Positions 56,164-64,000 of a stretch of 64,000 nt of DNA are shown here, in pieces. Origin of the DNA: Rhizomicrobium sp. (GTDB taxonomy: Bacteria > Pseudomonadota > Alphaproteobacteria > Micropepsales > Micropepsaceae); NCBI GenBank assembly GCA_037200985.1, contig JBBCGJ010000001.1, positions 2,828,756 through 2,892,755 of the forward strand, in the 5' to 3' direction. Under the pieces are notes generated by a model. It saw only the letters and a program-made list of their open reading frames with translations. It was not told the origin of the DNA and did no database searches. The first letter of the stretch is position 1. Every line of letters begins with the position of its first letter. A program made the position numbers and the translations under genes.

Positions 56164-56862
56164 ATGTCGGATGACGAGAAATTCCGCCAGCGCCGGCTTT
56201 TTCTGAAGGGTGCGCTGGGCGCCGTCCCGGCGGGCGCGTTGCTCGGCGCCGGCCTAGGAACGGCAGCGCAATCCTCCGCGCCCGCATACAAGCCGACCTA
56301 TTTCACGCCCGCGGAATGGAAGTTCATCAACGCAGCCGCGGACCGGCTGATCCCGTCCGACCAGGACGGGCCCGGCGCGATCGAACTGCATGTGCCGGAA
56401 TTCATCGATCGCCAGATGGAGACCGAGTACGGCCATGGCGGCCTTTGGTATCTCCAGGGACCCTTTCATCCCGAGGTCGACTTCACGCTGGGCTACCAGC
56501 TCAAATATTCGCCACGCGATCTTTATCGCGTGGCGATCGCAGATGTGAACGGCTGGTGCCGGCAGACGCATGGAGCGGATTTCGCGGATCTCTCGCCCGA
56601 CCAGCGCGACCAGGCGCTTGCCCTTCTGGAAAAGGGAGAAGTCGGGCTGCCCAACGTCAAGGCCAATGAGTTTTTCATCCAGCTTCTTGCGAATGTGAAG
56701 GAAGGCTATTTCGCCGATCCGATGTATGGCGGCAACCGCCATATGGGGAGCTGGAAGATGATCGGCTTCCCCGGTGCCCGCGCCGACTTCAAGGACTGGG
56801 TCGCGCAGCCCGGCCGGGTCTATCCGCTCGGCCCCGTTTCCATTCTCGGCGAGAAGGGCTGA
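56164..56862 (+). CDS. Small subunit of a membrane FAD-dependent dehydrogenase (gluconate 2-dehydrogenase subunit 3 family)
   Basis: ATG 56164 gives 232 residues. The N-terminus RQRRLFLKGALGAVPAG is a twin-arginine-type signal (RRxFLK). The family phrases are FTPAEWKFINAAADRLIPSDQDGPGA and YGHGGLWYLQGPF...GYQLKYSPRDLYR, then FADPMYGGNRHMGSWKMIGFPGA. This subunit is needed to export and fold the flavoprotein partner, with which it probably travels through the Tat pore. It ends four bases before the flavoprotein gene. Confidence 0.92.
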   Translation: MSDDEKFRQRRLFLKGALGAVPAGALLGAGLGTAAQSSAPAYKPTYFTPAEWKFINAAADRLIPSDQDGPGAIELHVPEFIDRQMETEYGHGGLWYLQGPFHPEVDFTLGYQLKYSPRDLYRVAIADVNGWCRQTHGADFADLSPDQRDQALALLEKGEVGLPNVKANEFFIQLLANVKEGYFADPMYGGNRHMGSWKMIGFPGARADFKDWVAQPGRVYPLGPVSILGEKG

Positions 56863-56866
56863 CGCG

Positions 56867-58642
56867 ATGCGCAGGATGAAGCCGGTCGACGCGGTGGTGA
56901 TCGGTCTCGGCTGGACCGGATCCATTCTCAGCATGGAGCTGGCGAAGGAAGGCCTGAACGTCGTGGCGCTGGAGCGCGGCAAGAACCGGGACACCTCGCC
57001 CGACTTCACCTATCCGAAGGCCGTCGACGAACTGAAATACGGCATCCGCGGCGAACTGTTCCGCAAGCTGGCGCTGGAGACGGTCAGCATACGCCACAAG
57101 CCGGATGACGTGGCCGTACCCTATCGCCAGTACAACGTATTCCTGCTGCCGGACCATGTGGGCGGCGCTGGCGTGCACTGGAACGGCCAGCTCTATCGTC
57201 CGTCGCCGGAAGACCTGAAATTCCGCAGCCGGATCGCTGAGCGTTACGGCGAGAAATTCATCCCGGAGGGGATGACGATCCAGGACTACGACGTCTCCTA
57301 TGACGAGCTCGAGCCTTATTTCGACCAGTTCGAATACCTCAACGGCGCATCGGGCCGGGCCGGCAATCTCAAGGGCCAGATCGTCGCGGGCGGCAATCCG
57401 TTCGAGGGCCAGCGCTCGCGGCCCTATCCCACGCCGCCGGTCGCAGACGTATACGCGGCGCAATTGTTCGCCAAAGCGGCGAAGGAGAGGGGGTACCATC
57501 CCTTCCCGCAGCCTTCGGCGAACAGCTCGGAGCCTTATACCAACGCCTATGGCGTGCGTTTGGGACCGTGCAATCTTTGCGGCTTCTGCGAACGGTTCGG
57601 ATGCTATCTCTATTCGAAGGGCTCGCCGCAGACCACGATCCTGCCCGCCCTGTTCCGCCTGCCGAATTTCGAGCTCCGGACGCAAAGTCATGTCGTCAAG
57701 ATCGAACTCGACTCGGCGCGCAAGCGCGCGACCGGTGTCACCTATATCGACGGCGCGGGCACGGAGGTCTTCCAGCCCGCCGACCTGGTGATCCTGTCGT
57801 CCTTTCAGATCAACAATGTCCGTCTGATGCTGCTGTCCGGCATCGGCACGCCCTATGATCCGAAGACCGGCACCGGCGTGATCGGCAAAAACTTCGCCTA
57901 TCAGATGATGAGCTCGACGTCGGTGTTCTACGACAAGGACGTCGCCATCAATCCCTTCATCGGCGCCGGTTCGGGCGGATCGCAGCTCATAGACGAATTC
58001 AATTCCGATCACTTCGATCACGGGCCGCACAATTTCGTCGGCGGCGCCTATATCATCGGCGGGCAGACCGGCGGGCGTCCGATCCAGCAATTGGCGGTGC
58101 CGCCCGGAACGCCGAATTGGGGCACGTCGTGGAAGAAAGCGGCAAAGGATAGTTATCTGCACACGACCAGCGTCGTGACGCATGGCGCCGTGATGTCCTA
58201 TCGCGACGCCTATCTCGATCTCGATCCGACCTATCGCGACAGCCTCGGCAATCCGCTGCTGCGCTTGACCTTCGACTGGCACGACAACGAGTACAGGCTG
58301 ACGCGCTTCGTCACGGACCGTGCGCTGGAGATCGTCGCCGGGATGAAGCCGAAAGCGCATTCGACCCTGATCCGCCAGCCCGGCGATCATTTCAACGTGC
58401 GCCAATATCAGACCACGCATACGACCGGCGGCGTCATCACCGGGGCGAACCCGCAGAGCAGCGCCCTCAATCGCTATCTGCAAAGCTGGGACGTGCCGAA
58501 CCTTTTCGTCACCGGCGCGTCGGCCTTTCCGCAGAACATCGGTTACAACCCGACCGGGCTCGTCGGTGCGCTGACCTACTACGCGGCGCACGCGATCAGA
58601 ACGCAATATCTCAAGCAGCCCGGCCCTCTGGTGCAGGCGTAA
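56867..58642 (+). CDS. FAD catalytic subunit of a membrane-bound sugar/alcohol dehydrogenase (GMC family)
   Basis: ATG 56867 gives 591 residues. The FAD-binding site is VIGLGWTGSILSMELAKEG with GLNVVALERG. A cysteine-rich segment CNLCGFCERFGC (about residues 238-249) fits the Fe-S cluster region of this dehydrogenase group. The C-terminal GMC block has HTTGG and PQNIGYNPTGLVGALTYYAAHA. There is no signal peptide, consistent with co-export bound to the small subunit. It oxidises a sugar, sugar acid or alcohol in the periplasm; the substrate cannot be read from the sequence. Confidence 0.93.
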   Translation: MRRMKPVDAVVIGLGWTGSILSMELAKEGLNVVALERGKNRDTSPDFTYPKAVDELKYGIRGELFRKLALETVSIRHKPDDVAVPYRQYNVFLLPDHVGGAGVHWNGQLYRPSPEDLKFRSRIAERYGEKFIPEGMTIQDYDVSYDELEPYFDQFEYLNGASGRAGNLKGQIVAGGNPFEGQRSRPYPTPPVADVYAAQLFAKAAKERGYHPFPQPSANSSEPYTNAYGVRLGPCNLCGFCERFGCYLYSKGSPQTTILPALFRLPNFELRTQSHVVKIELDSARKRATGVTYIDGAGTEVFQPADLVILSSFQINNVRLMLLSGIGTPYDPKTGTGVIGKNFAYQMMSSTSVFYDKDVAINPFIGAGSGGSQLIDEFNSDHFDHGPHNFVGGAYIIGGQTGGRPIQQLAVPPGTPNWGTSWKKAAKDSYLHTTSVVTHGAVMSYRDAYLDLDPTYRDSLGNPLLRLTFDWHDNEYRLTRFVTDRALEIVAGMKPKAHSTLIRQPGDHFNVRQYQTTHTTGGVITGANPQSSALNRYLQSWDVPNLFVTGASAFPQNIGYNPTGLVGALTYYAAHAIRTQYLKQPGPLVQA

Positions 58643-58653
58643 GGGGGCAAGCC

Positions 58654-60000
58654 ATGACTCGCGCGAGAAACATCATCGTAGGCCTCATCGGCCTTGGCGT
58701 GCTGGGCGCCGTGGGCGCATGGCTTGCCGCGCTCTTGTTCGGAAGCATCGGCGGAGACCGGTCCGCAACGCTCGGCATGCAGATTGATCGCCAGTTGATC
58801 GCGCGCGGCGCCTATCTCGCCATTGCCGGAGACTGCACCGCCTGCCATACCGCGCCGAACGGGCGCCCCTTCGCCGGCGGCTTGCCGATCGCGACGCCGA
58901 TCGGCGCGGTCTATTCGTCCAACATCACGCCCGACAAGACCTACGGCATCGGCAATTACAGCTATGGCGATTTCGAGCGCGCCGTCCGCCGCGGCGTCAC
59001 GCCCCAAGGGTACACGCTCTATCCGGCGATGCCCTACCCTTCCTTTGCCCGTATGACCGATGCCGACCTGCGCGCGCTCTACGCGTATGTCGAGCACGGC
59101 GTGCAGCCTGCCGCACAGCCCACCAAAGCGCCCGATATCGCCTGGCCGCTCTCGATGCGGTGGCCCCTGACCTATTGGCGCTGGCTGTTCGCGCCGCGCG
59201 TGTCCGTGGCCGCGGAATCGTCCGGCGACGCGTTGCGGGACCGTGGTGCCTATCTCGTCGAGGGCCTGGGACATTGCGGGGCCTGCCATACGCCGCGCGG
59301 CATCGGACTGGAGGAGAAGGCGCTGACGGAGCGCGACGGGGCGCTTTATCTTTCAGGCGGGGAGGTGGATCACTACATCGCAAGCAATTTGCGCGGCGAT
59401 CTGCTCACCGGCCTGGGCACCTGGAGCGAAGGCGACATCGTGCAATTCCTGAAGACAGGTCGCACCGCGAATTCAGCCGCATTCGGCGGCATGAGCGATG
59501 TCGTCACGCACAGCACGCAGGCCATGACCGACGCGGACCTGCACGCTATTGCCCACTATCTTAAATCGCTGCCGGCCGCCGGCTCCGAAGCGCCCTTCGC
59601 GTACGAAACCAAAATCGCGAGCCAGCTCGCATCGGGCAACGTCGCCGCGCCCGGATCCCTCGACTACCTGAACAACTGCGCGGCCTGTCACCGCTCGACC
59701 GGCAGGGGCTATTCCGAGACCTTTCCCGCGCTCGCGGGCAATCCGGTCGTCAACGCAGCCGACCCCTCGTCGCTCATCAACATCGTGCTGAATGGCGGCA
59801 CCGTGCCGCCCACGGCCGAGGCGCCGACGCACTACACGATGCCGGCATTCGCCGGACGGCTTACGGATCGGCAAGCCGCCGAGGTGATCTCGTTCATCCG
59901 GTCGAGTTGGGGCAATCGCGCCTCTCCGGTCAGCGCGGCGCAGGTCGAACGGATACGTGCCGCCACCCATGCCGCGAAACCGTCGATCGGCGGCGAATAA
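58654..60000 (+). CDS. Tri-haem cytochrome c subunit of the dehydrogenase
   Basis: The 448 residues have an N-terminal membrane anchor/signal (IIVGLIGLGVLGAVGAWLAALLFG) and three haem sites: CTACH (61-65), CGACH (208-212) and CAACH (342-346). Family phrases include IATPIGAVYSSNITPDKTYGIG and HYTMPAFAGRLTDRQAAEVISFIR. It takes electrons from the FAD subunit and passes them to ubiquinone. It starts 11 bp after the flavoprotein gene, completing the three-gene operon. Confidence 0.95.
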   Translation: MTRARNIIVGLIGLGVLGAVGAWLAALLFGSIGGDRSATLGMQIDRQLIARGAYLAIAGDCTACHTAPNGRPFAGGLPIATPIGAVYSSNITPDKTYGIGNYSYGDFERAVRRGVTPQGYTLYPAMPYPSFARMTDADLRALYAYVEHGVQPAAQPTKAPDIAWPLSMRWPLTYWRWLFAPRVSVAAESSGDALRDRGAYLVEGLGHCGACHTPRGIGLEEKALTERDGALYLSGGEVDHYIASNLRGDLLTGLGTWSEGDIVQFLKTGRTANSAAFGGMSDVVTHSTQAMTDADLHAIAHYLKSLPAAGSEAPFAYETKIASQLASGNVAAPGSLDYLNNCAACHRSTGRGYSETFPALAGNPVVNAADPSSLINIVLNGGTVPPTAEAPTHYTMPAFAGRLTDRQAAEVISFIRSSWGNRASPVSAAQVERIRAATHAAKPSIGGE

Positions 60001-60070
60001 GACCATCATGTCGCCACGGCCGACGCTCTTTGCAACGGATGACTCCGAAGAGCGACCAATTTCGGCTGCG

Positions 60071-60835
60071 CTACAGAAAATCTAAACCGCCGTCGACCGC
60101 GAGTGTCTGACCGGTCACGAAGGCCGAGAGATCGCTGGCGAGATAAACGATTGTACCGGTGATGTCGTCCATCGCGGCGCTGCGTTGGAAGCATTGCTGG
60201 GACGTCGCGCGTTTGCTCGTTATCTCGAAGCCCTTGCGGCCGATGGAGGCTTCGTTGGCGATAAGCGTCGGCGAGACTGCGTTGACGCGCACCTGCGAGT
60301 CGCCGAGTTCGCGCGCGAGCGCGCGGGTCAATCCGACCACCGCGGCCTTCGACGTCACATAATGCGCCATGCCCAGCGCACCGGTGCGCGCCGTGGAGCT
60401 TGAGATATTGACGATGGAGCCGCCCCGCCGCGCCCGCATGGCGGGGCCCACCGCGCGGCACATATTCCAAACGCCGGTGACGTTCACCGTCATCACGGCA
60501 TCCCAAATCTTTTCGTCGATGGCATCGAAATCCTGCCGCTCCAGATCGGCATAGAGGGCCGCGTTGTTGACGAGAATATCGACGGAACCCAAAGCTTTCT
60601 CGACCTCCATGACGGAACTCCGGCATTGCCGGAAATCGGCGATATCGCAGCGCAGGAATATCGCCCGGCCGCCCGCGTCCTGTATCTTCGAAACGGTGGC
60701 CGCGCCGTCCGAGACGTCGAAGACGCCGATCGCAGCACCCGCTTGCGCGAGCGCCAGCGCGATGGCCTCGCCAAGCCCTCGCGCGGCGCCGGTGACGATG
60801 GCGGTGCTGTTCTTGAGATCGACTGTAGGGGGCAT
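60071..60835 (-). CDS. Short-chain dehydrogenase/reductase (second)
   Basis: The 254 residues are a classical SDR: VTGAARGLGEA cofactor motif, NNAALYAD, Ser in NISSSTARTG, and YVTSK with the catalytic Tyr and Lys. The C-terminus TGQTLAVDGGLDFL is typical. It is convergent with the cytochrome c gene (70 bp between stops). The substrate is unknown; neighbourhood suggests hydroxy-acid or sugar-alcohol metabolism. Confidence 0.9.
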   Translation of the reverse strand: MPPTVDLKNSTAIVTGAARGLGEAIALALAQAGAAIGVFDVSDGAATVSKIQDAGGRAIFLRCDIADFRQCRSSVMEVEKALGSVDILVNNAALYADLERQDFDAIDEKIWDAVMTVNVTGVWNMCRAVGPAMRARRGGSIVNISSSTARTGALGMAHYVTSKAAVVGLTRALARELGDSQVRVNAVSPTLIANEASIGRKGFEITSKRATSQQCFQRSAAMDDITGTIVYLASDLSAFVTGQTLAVDGGLDFL

Positions 60836-61296
60836 CGTTTCTTCCCATGCTGGCAGCTACGGCAACCGGATGATGGCATAGGAGAGGATTCAAGTCCGAA
60901 AACCGCTGTCGTGATGAGGAGCGGCCGCAGGCCGCGCGTCGAACCGTGCGTTGGCGTTGATGGCGTCGGGCAGCTCCGCACACCGCGGATCGGCCGGGAT
61001 GCTGCGGTGGCCGAGCGCCCGGGGCCTGGACTCGGCGCCGCCCGAGACGTACTGCCTGATGTCGCGGGCGGCGGGTCGGGCTGGCCAGGAGCCGGGCCTC
61101 TGCCCATGCCGCTGCATCTCTTCGTGACCGACGATCCCAACCACGACCCGAACCGGCCGGACCTCGACCGGGGCAGGCGATGCGAGCGCGGGATCCGCGC
61201 GCCGACCGACGGAACCGTCGAGGTCACCCTGCTGCAACCGGCGATTTGCGCGCCCGGCGCCGTGACGGCATAAGGACAGCGAGCGCGGAGCATGTC
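60836..61296. other. Region between the SDR gene and the PqqD-like gene
   Basis: About 460 bp. No confident gene is present. The plus-strand frame ending at 61273 (23 bp before the PqqD-like start) is open for several hundred bases, but most of it is antisense to the SDR gene. Its last 55 codons from ATG 61106 could encode a short peptide with two cysteines (RRCERGI and PAICAPG). Codon character in the first part of the gap does not look coding. Confidence 0.4.
61106..61273 (+). CDS. Possible 55-aa peptide gene before the PqqD-like gene (speculative)
   Basis: The peptide begins MPLHLFVTDDPNHDPNRP and contains two cysteines near its C-terminus. It ends 23 bp before the PqqD-like start. PqqD-type proteins commonly bind leader peptides of RiPP precursors, so a precursor is conceivable. 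Its ribosome-binding site is poor (GGAG about 14 bases upstream), and no leader/core pattern is recognisable. Confidence 0.2.
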   Translation: MPLHLFVTDDPNHDPNRPDLDRGRRCERGIRAPTDGTVEVTLLQPAICAPGAVTA

Positions 61297-61575
61297 GTGA
61301 ATGAACTGGTGACAAGGGCTGTCGAGCCGCTGGAGACGGCATTCGACGACGGCGTGATGTTGTGCGATGTAAAAAGCGGCGGCACGCTCGCCCTGAACGT
61401 CACGGCTGCGGCCATCTGGGAAGCGGTCGCCCGGCCCGCTACCGTCGCCGACATTCGCCGGACCCTGCAACAGCGCTTCGAGGTCGACGACGCCACCTGC
61501 GCACAGGCCGTCGCCGCGACGCTCGCCGATCTCCAGAAATACGGCTTCGTCCGGCTCGACCGGCAGGAGCCTTGA
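61297..61575 (+). CDS. PqqD-family protein (RiPP-recognition-element fold), orphan
   Basis: GTG 61297 follows GGAG at 61287-61290 by six bases and gives 92 residues. The pattern DGVMLCDVKSGGTLALNVTAAAIWEAV...ATVADIRRTLQQRFEVDD...VAATLADLQKYGFV is that of PqqD/RRE proteins: a three-stranded sheet and helices that bind a peptide leader. It does not belong to a PQQ operon, because no pqqA, B, C or E gene is in view. Related stand-alone PqqD proteins lie in lasso-peptide or HprK-like clusters. About 400 bp downstream an insertion sequence has landed, so partner genes may have been lost. Confidence 0.75.
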   Translation: MNELVTRAVEPLETAFDDGVMLCDVKSGGTLALNVTAAAIWEAVARPATVADIRRTLQQRFEVDDATCAQAVAATLADLQKYGFVRLDRQEP

Positions 61576-61973
61576 CGACCCATAGCGGCGTGTTGGTGCC
61601 GAACCAAATGTTGTTGGCACAAGCGTCATCCGCACCGATAATTTGGCCGAACGCCCTCGAACGGGAGTTTGCCGGCGGCCAAAATCGTTGATTTGACTTA
61701 TTTCGGCATCGGAAAATTTTGGCGAACGTCGGCAGACCGGTGGACCCGGCAGCAGAGAATTTTTTGAGAACTGATGTCCTGTGCCAACGCTCGTGCCAAC
61801 AGGCCATGGCATGTGCTTACGATCTATCAACACACGCTTTCAGACAGGAAACACATTTCGCCGAGATCAACTAAAAGGCGCGACGGCCAAGGCAATTGGA
61901 TCGCATCTCGACCGGTTGAGCCGCAACAGAAAGCTTGACTTCGCCGCTGGACCAGCGGCCAACGAGATCGCTA
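61576..61973. other. AT-richer intergenic stretch left of the insertion sequence
   Basis: About 400 bp without a credible gene. It is less GC-rich than the flanks and has the repeated phrase GTGCCAAC (61784 and 61794, around CGCTC) and a GTTGGTGCC/GGCAC pairing near 61590-61620. It may be decayed sequence of a former cluster or an island edge. No attachment site is assigned. Confidence 0.35.
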
Positions 61974-62820
61974 GGGTCCAGACTCATAAAGTCCACCACA
62001 CGATAGCAGCGACGAGGCATACGGAGGCTAGGAAGTTTCTGGCGAGCCTGTCGTAGCGTGTGGCGATGCGCCTGAAGTCCTTGAGGCGGCAGAAGGCGTT
62101 CTCGATCTTGTGTCGCTGCTTGTAGGATTTTCTGTCGAAGCTGAAGGGCTGCTTGCGGTTCGATCTGTTGGGCACGACGGGCTTGGTGCCGCGCGCCGTC
62201 AGCCATAATCGCAGTTCTTCGCTGTCGTAGGCTTTGTCGCCGAGCAGCTTCTTGGCGATCTTGCTTCGGCGGATGAGACGCTGGGCCGGCGGGCAATCGT
62301 GCGCCTGGCCGCCGGTCAGGAGGATGGAAAGAAGACGGCCCTTAGCATCTGCGATTGCGTGGATTTTCGTGTTTCGCCCGCCGCGCGAGCGGCCGATCGC
62401 CTGCTTAAGCTCCCCCTTTTTGCGCCCGATGCCGAGCGGTGGGCTTTGACATGCGTCGAGTCGATCATCTGGGTATCGGTGGATCGTCCGCGCTCCGCCA
62501 ATTTGCGGAACAGCCGCTCCCAGATGCCGCGCTCGGCCCAGCGCACGAAGCGATTGTAGATTGTCGTATGGGGGCCGTATTCCGGCGGGCAGTCGCACCA
62601 CCGGCAGCCGCTCTTCAAGACATGTAGGATGCCGCTGATTACGCGACGGTCGTCCACACGATCTTTGCCGCGCACGTCCGTCGGCAAGTGCGGCTCGATC
62701 CGAAGCCATTGCTCGTCGCTCAGCCAAAACAGGTTGTTCCGCATCCCAATGCCTCCGAATCACGAAGCAACGGAATCATCAACCGATTCAACCGACAATG
62801 ACTTTTTTGGGTTTCGGCCC
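61974..62820 (-). mobile_element. Insertion sequence of the IS5 family, IS427-like group (847 bp)
   Basis: The ends are imperfect inverted repeats: left GGGTCCAGACTCATAAAGTC (61974 onward) and right, reading inward, GGGCCGAAACCCAAAAAAGTC (62820 inward). TA flanks both ends (61972-61973 and 62821-62822), which fits the 2-bp duplication of this group. The transposase is in two overlapping frames with an A5G5 slippage site. Both frames look intact, so the element may be active. Confidence 0.85.
61984..62744 (-). CDS. IS427-group transposase, two frames joined by a programmed -1 frameshift
   Basis: Frame A starts at ATG 62744 (MRNNLFWLSDEQWLRIEPHLP...) and holds the DUF4096-like N-domain and the first catalytic Asp in MIDSTHVKAHR. 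Frame B runs to 61984 and holds LLGDKAYDS (second Asp) and HKIENAFCRLKDFRRIATRYDRLARNF (Glu), completing the DDE triad. The run of five A and five G on the coding strand (62421-62412) lies in the overlap; a -1 slip there joins ...GAKRG to ...KKGELKQAIGRS. The joined protein of about 250 residues is normal for the group. Confidence 0.88.
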
Positions 62821-64000
62821 TAGTTCGCCGCGACGCGGAACCAGATGGCGTAGAGCGCCGGCAGGAACAGCAAGGTCAGCAGCGTGCCCGCCGCGGTGCC
62901 GCCAATCAGCACGAAGGCCATCGGTCCCCAGAAGCTGGATGTCGTCAGCGGGATGAAGGCGAGCACGGCCGCGAGCGCGGTCAGCAACACCGGCCGCGCC
63001 CGCTGCACCGTCGCCTCGACGATGGCATCATGGGTGGAAAGCCCGGCGTTCAGATTGTCGTGGATCTGGCCGATCAGGATCAGCGTGTTGCGCATCAGGA
63101 TGCCGCCCAATCCGATGATGCCGAGGATCGCGTTGAACCCGAAGGGCTGGTGGAAGAGCAGCAGCGCCGGGACGGCGCCGACCAGCCCGAGCGGCGCGGT
63201 CAGGAATACCATCGCCGTCGCCGCGAAAGAGCGGACCTGCAGCATGATCACCGTCAGCATCAGCACGATCATCGTCGGGAAGACCGCCGCCAGCGCCACA
63301 TTGGCCTTGGCGGATTCCTCCGCCGCGCCGCCGGTGTCGATGCTGTAGCCCTCCGGCAGCGACGCGCGGATCGGCGCCAGGGCCGCTTCGATCTGCGCGC
63401 TGACTTCCGCGGGCTGGAGGCTTTCGTCAATGTCGCCGCGCACGGTGATGGGGAACGCGGTCGCGCCGCTTGAGGATCGGATCCTCCGGCCGGTATTCAA
63501 TGCGGCCGATCTGGTCGAGCGGCACGCTGTGCCCGTCCGAGGTCGCGAGCGACAGATCGGCGAGCCGCGCGGGATCGAGGCGCTGCGCGCCGCCGGCGCG
63601 GGCGTCGATCTCCACCGTGCGGATGTCCTCGCGCACCTGCGTCACCGGCACGCCGATCAGCAGCAGCTGGAGCTGCTGCGCCGCCGTTTGCGGGTCGAGG
63701 CCGATCGCGCGCAGCCGCGCCTGGTCGAGAATGAAATGCACGGTCGGCACGCGATTGCCCCAATCGGTGTTGACCTGGCGCATATGCGGGTTGGCACGCA
63801 TGACGGCAGCGACCTGATCGGCGATCGCGCGCAGGCGACCGAGATCGGGACCGCCGACGCGGAACGCCATCGGATAGGGCACCGGCGGCCCGAACAGGAG
63901 CTGCGTCACGCGCAGGCGCGCTTCCGGCGCCAGGCCGGCGGCGATGCGCGCGCGCAGCCGCGCCTTCAGCGCATCGCGCGCCTTGGCGTCGGGCGTGAGC
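62820..64000 (-). pseudogene. RND efflux permease, C-terminal part; frameshifted and cut by the window edge
   Basis: Frame one runs in from the right edge (LTPDAKARDALKARL...) through SLATSDGHSVPLDQIGRIEYRPEDPILKRRDR. Near 63450-63465 the match moves to another frame, FPITVRGDIDESLQPAEV, and continues through the last TM helices (LLLFHQPFGFNAILGIIGLGGILMRNT, FWGPMAFVLIGG) to LFLPALYAIWFRVAAN and a stop. One extra base, or two missing, explains the break. The stop TAG lies exactly at the insertion-sequence boundary. The type is the HAE-like permease that pairs with a TriA-like adaptor. A sequencing error cannot be excluded. Confidence 0.8.

Noticed and set aside
61297..61575. A PQQ biosynthesis locus serving the nearby dehydrogenase
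   Set aside because: The dehydrogenase is an FAD/cytochrome c type and no pqqA, pqqB, pqqC or pqqE gene is present.

Overview
The window comes from a high-GC chromosome, most likely of an alphaproteobacterium. The signs are two FixLJ-type two-component systems, a FixK-like regulator, a complete ccoNOQPGHIS cluster, a DivL-like PAS protein and a TonB-receptor/TPR-sulfotransferase pair. The genus is not secure; a free-living Caulobacterales, Rhizobiales or Micropepsales-type organism would fit. Coding density is high. No rRNA, tRNA or CRISPR array was seen.

Layout. 1-7.5 kb: a two-partner secretion pair, with TpsB (complete) and a very large TpsA adhesin running off the left edge; the adhesin contains a repeat of about 230 residues. 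7.9-13.1 kb: a small exported protein with its own terminator, a flippase-like membrane protein, a stand-alone A-PCP-TE synthetase and a hotdog thioesterase. 13.1-23.4 kb: a nested inverted-repeat element, an M32 carboxypeptidase, a TonB-dependent receptor, a TPR-sulfotransferase, a GH38 alpha-mannosidase and a Crp-type regulator.

23.4-44.7 kb is a low-oxygen block. The cbb3 oxidase and its assembly genes form one tightly coupled operon with a perfect FNR/FixK box upstream. Next come a single-domain receiver, FixJ, a FixL that keeps the haem ligand, a kinase-less PAS protein and a FixK-like regulator. An operon follows (host-attachment-like protein, exported protein, unknown protein, pyruvate-dehydrogenase-E1-like enzyme), then a second single-domain receiver and a second FixLJ pair whose FixL lacks the haem-PAS signature. 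Three promoters here carry 17-bp dyads about 65-75 bp before the start codon, which suggests one shared FixJ-type operator family. The reading is an oxygen-responsive cascade: FixLJ acts on the FixK-like protein, which acts on cbb3, with a second sensory input and receiver-only proteins that may tune the phosphoryl flow.

44.9-54.9 kb: an AraC regulator, a DoxX-like membrane protein, a beta-propeller histidine kinase with a NarL-type partner, and an RND efflux pump divergent from a TetR regulator. 55-60.8 kb: a three-subunit membrane dehydrogenase (Tat-exported small subunit, GMC flavoprotein, tri-haem cytochrome c) between two SDR genes. 60.8-64 kb: an orphan PqqD-like protein, an IS427-group insertion sequence inserted at the stop codon of a second RND permease, and that permease itself, which is frameshifted and runs off the right edge.
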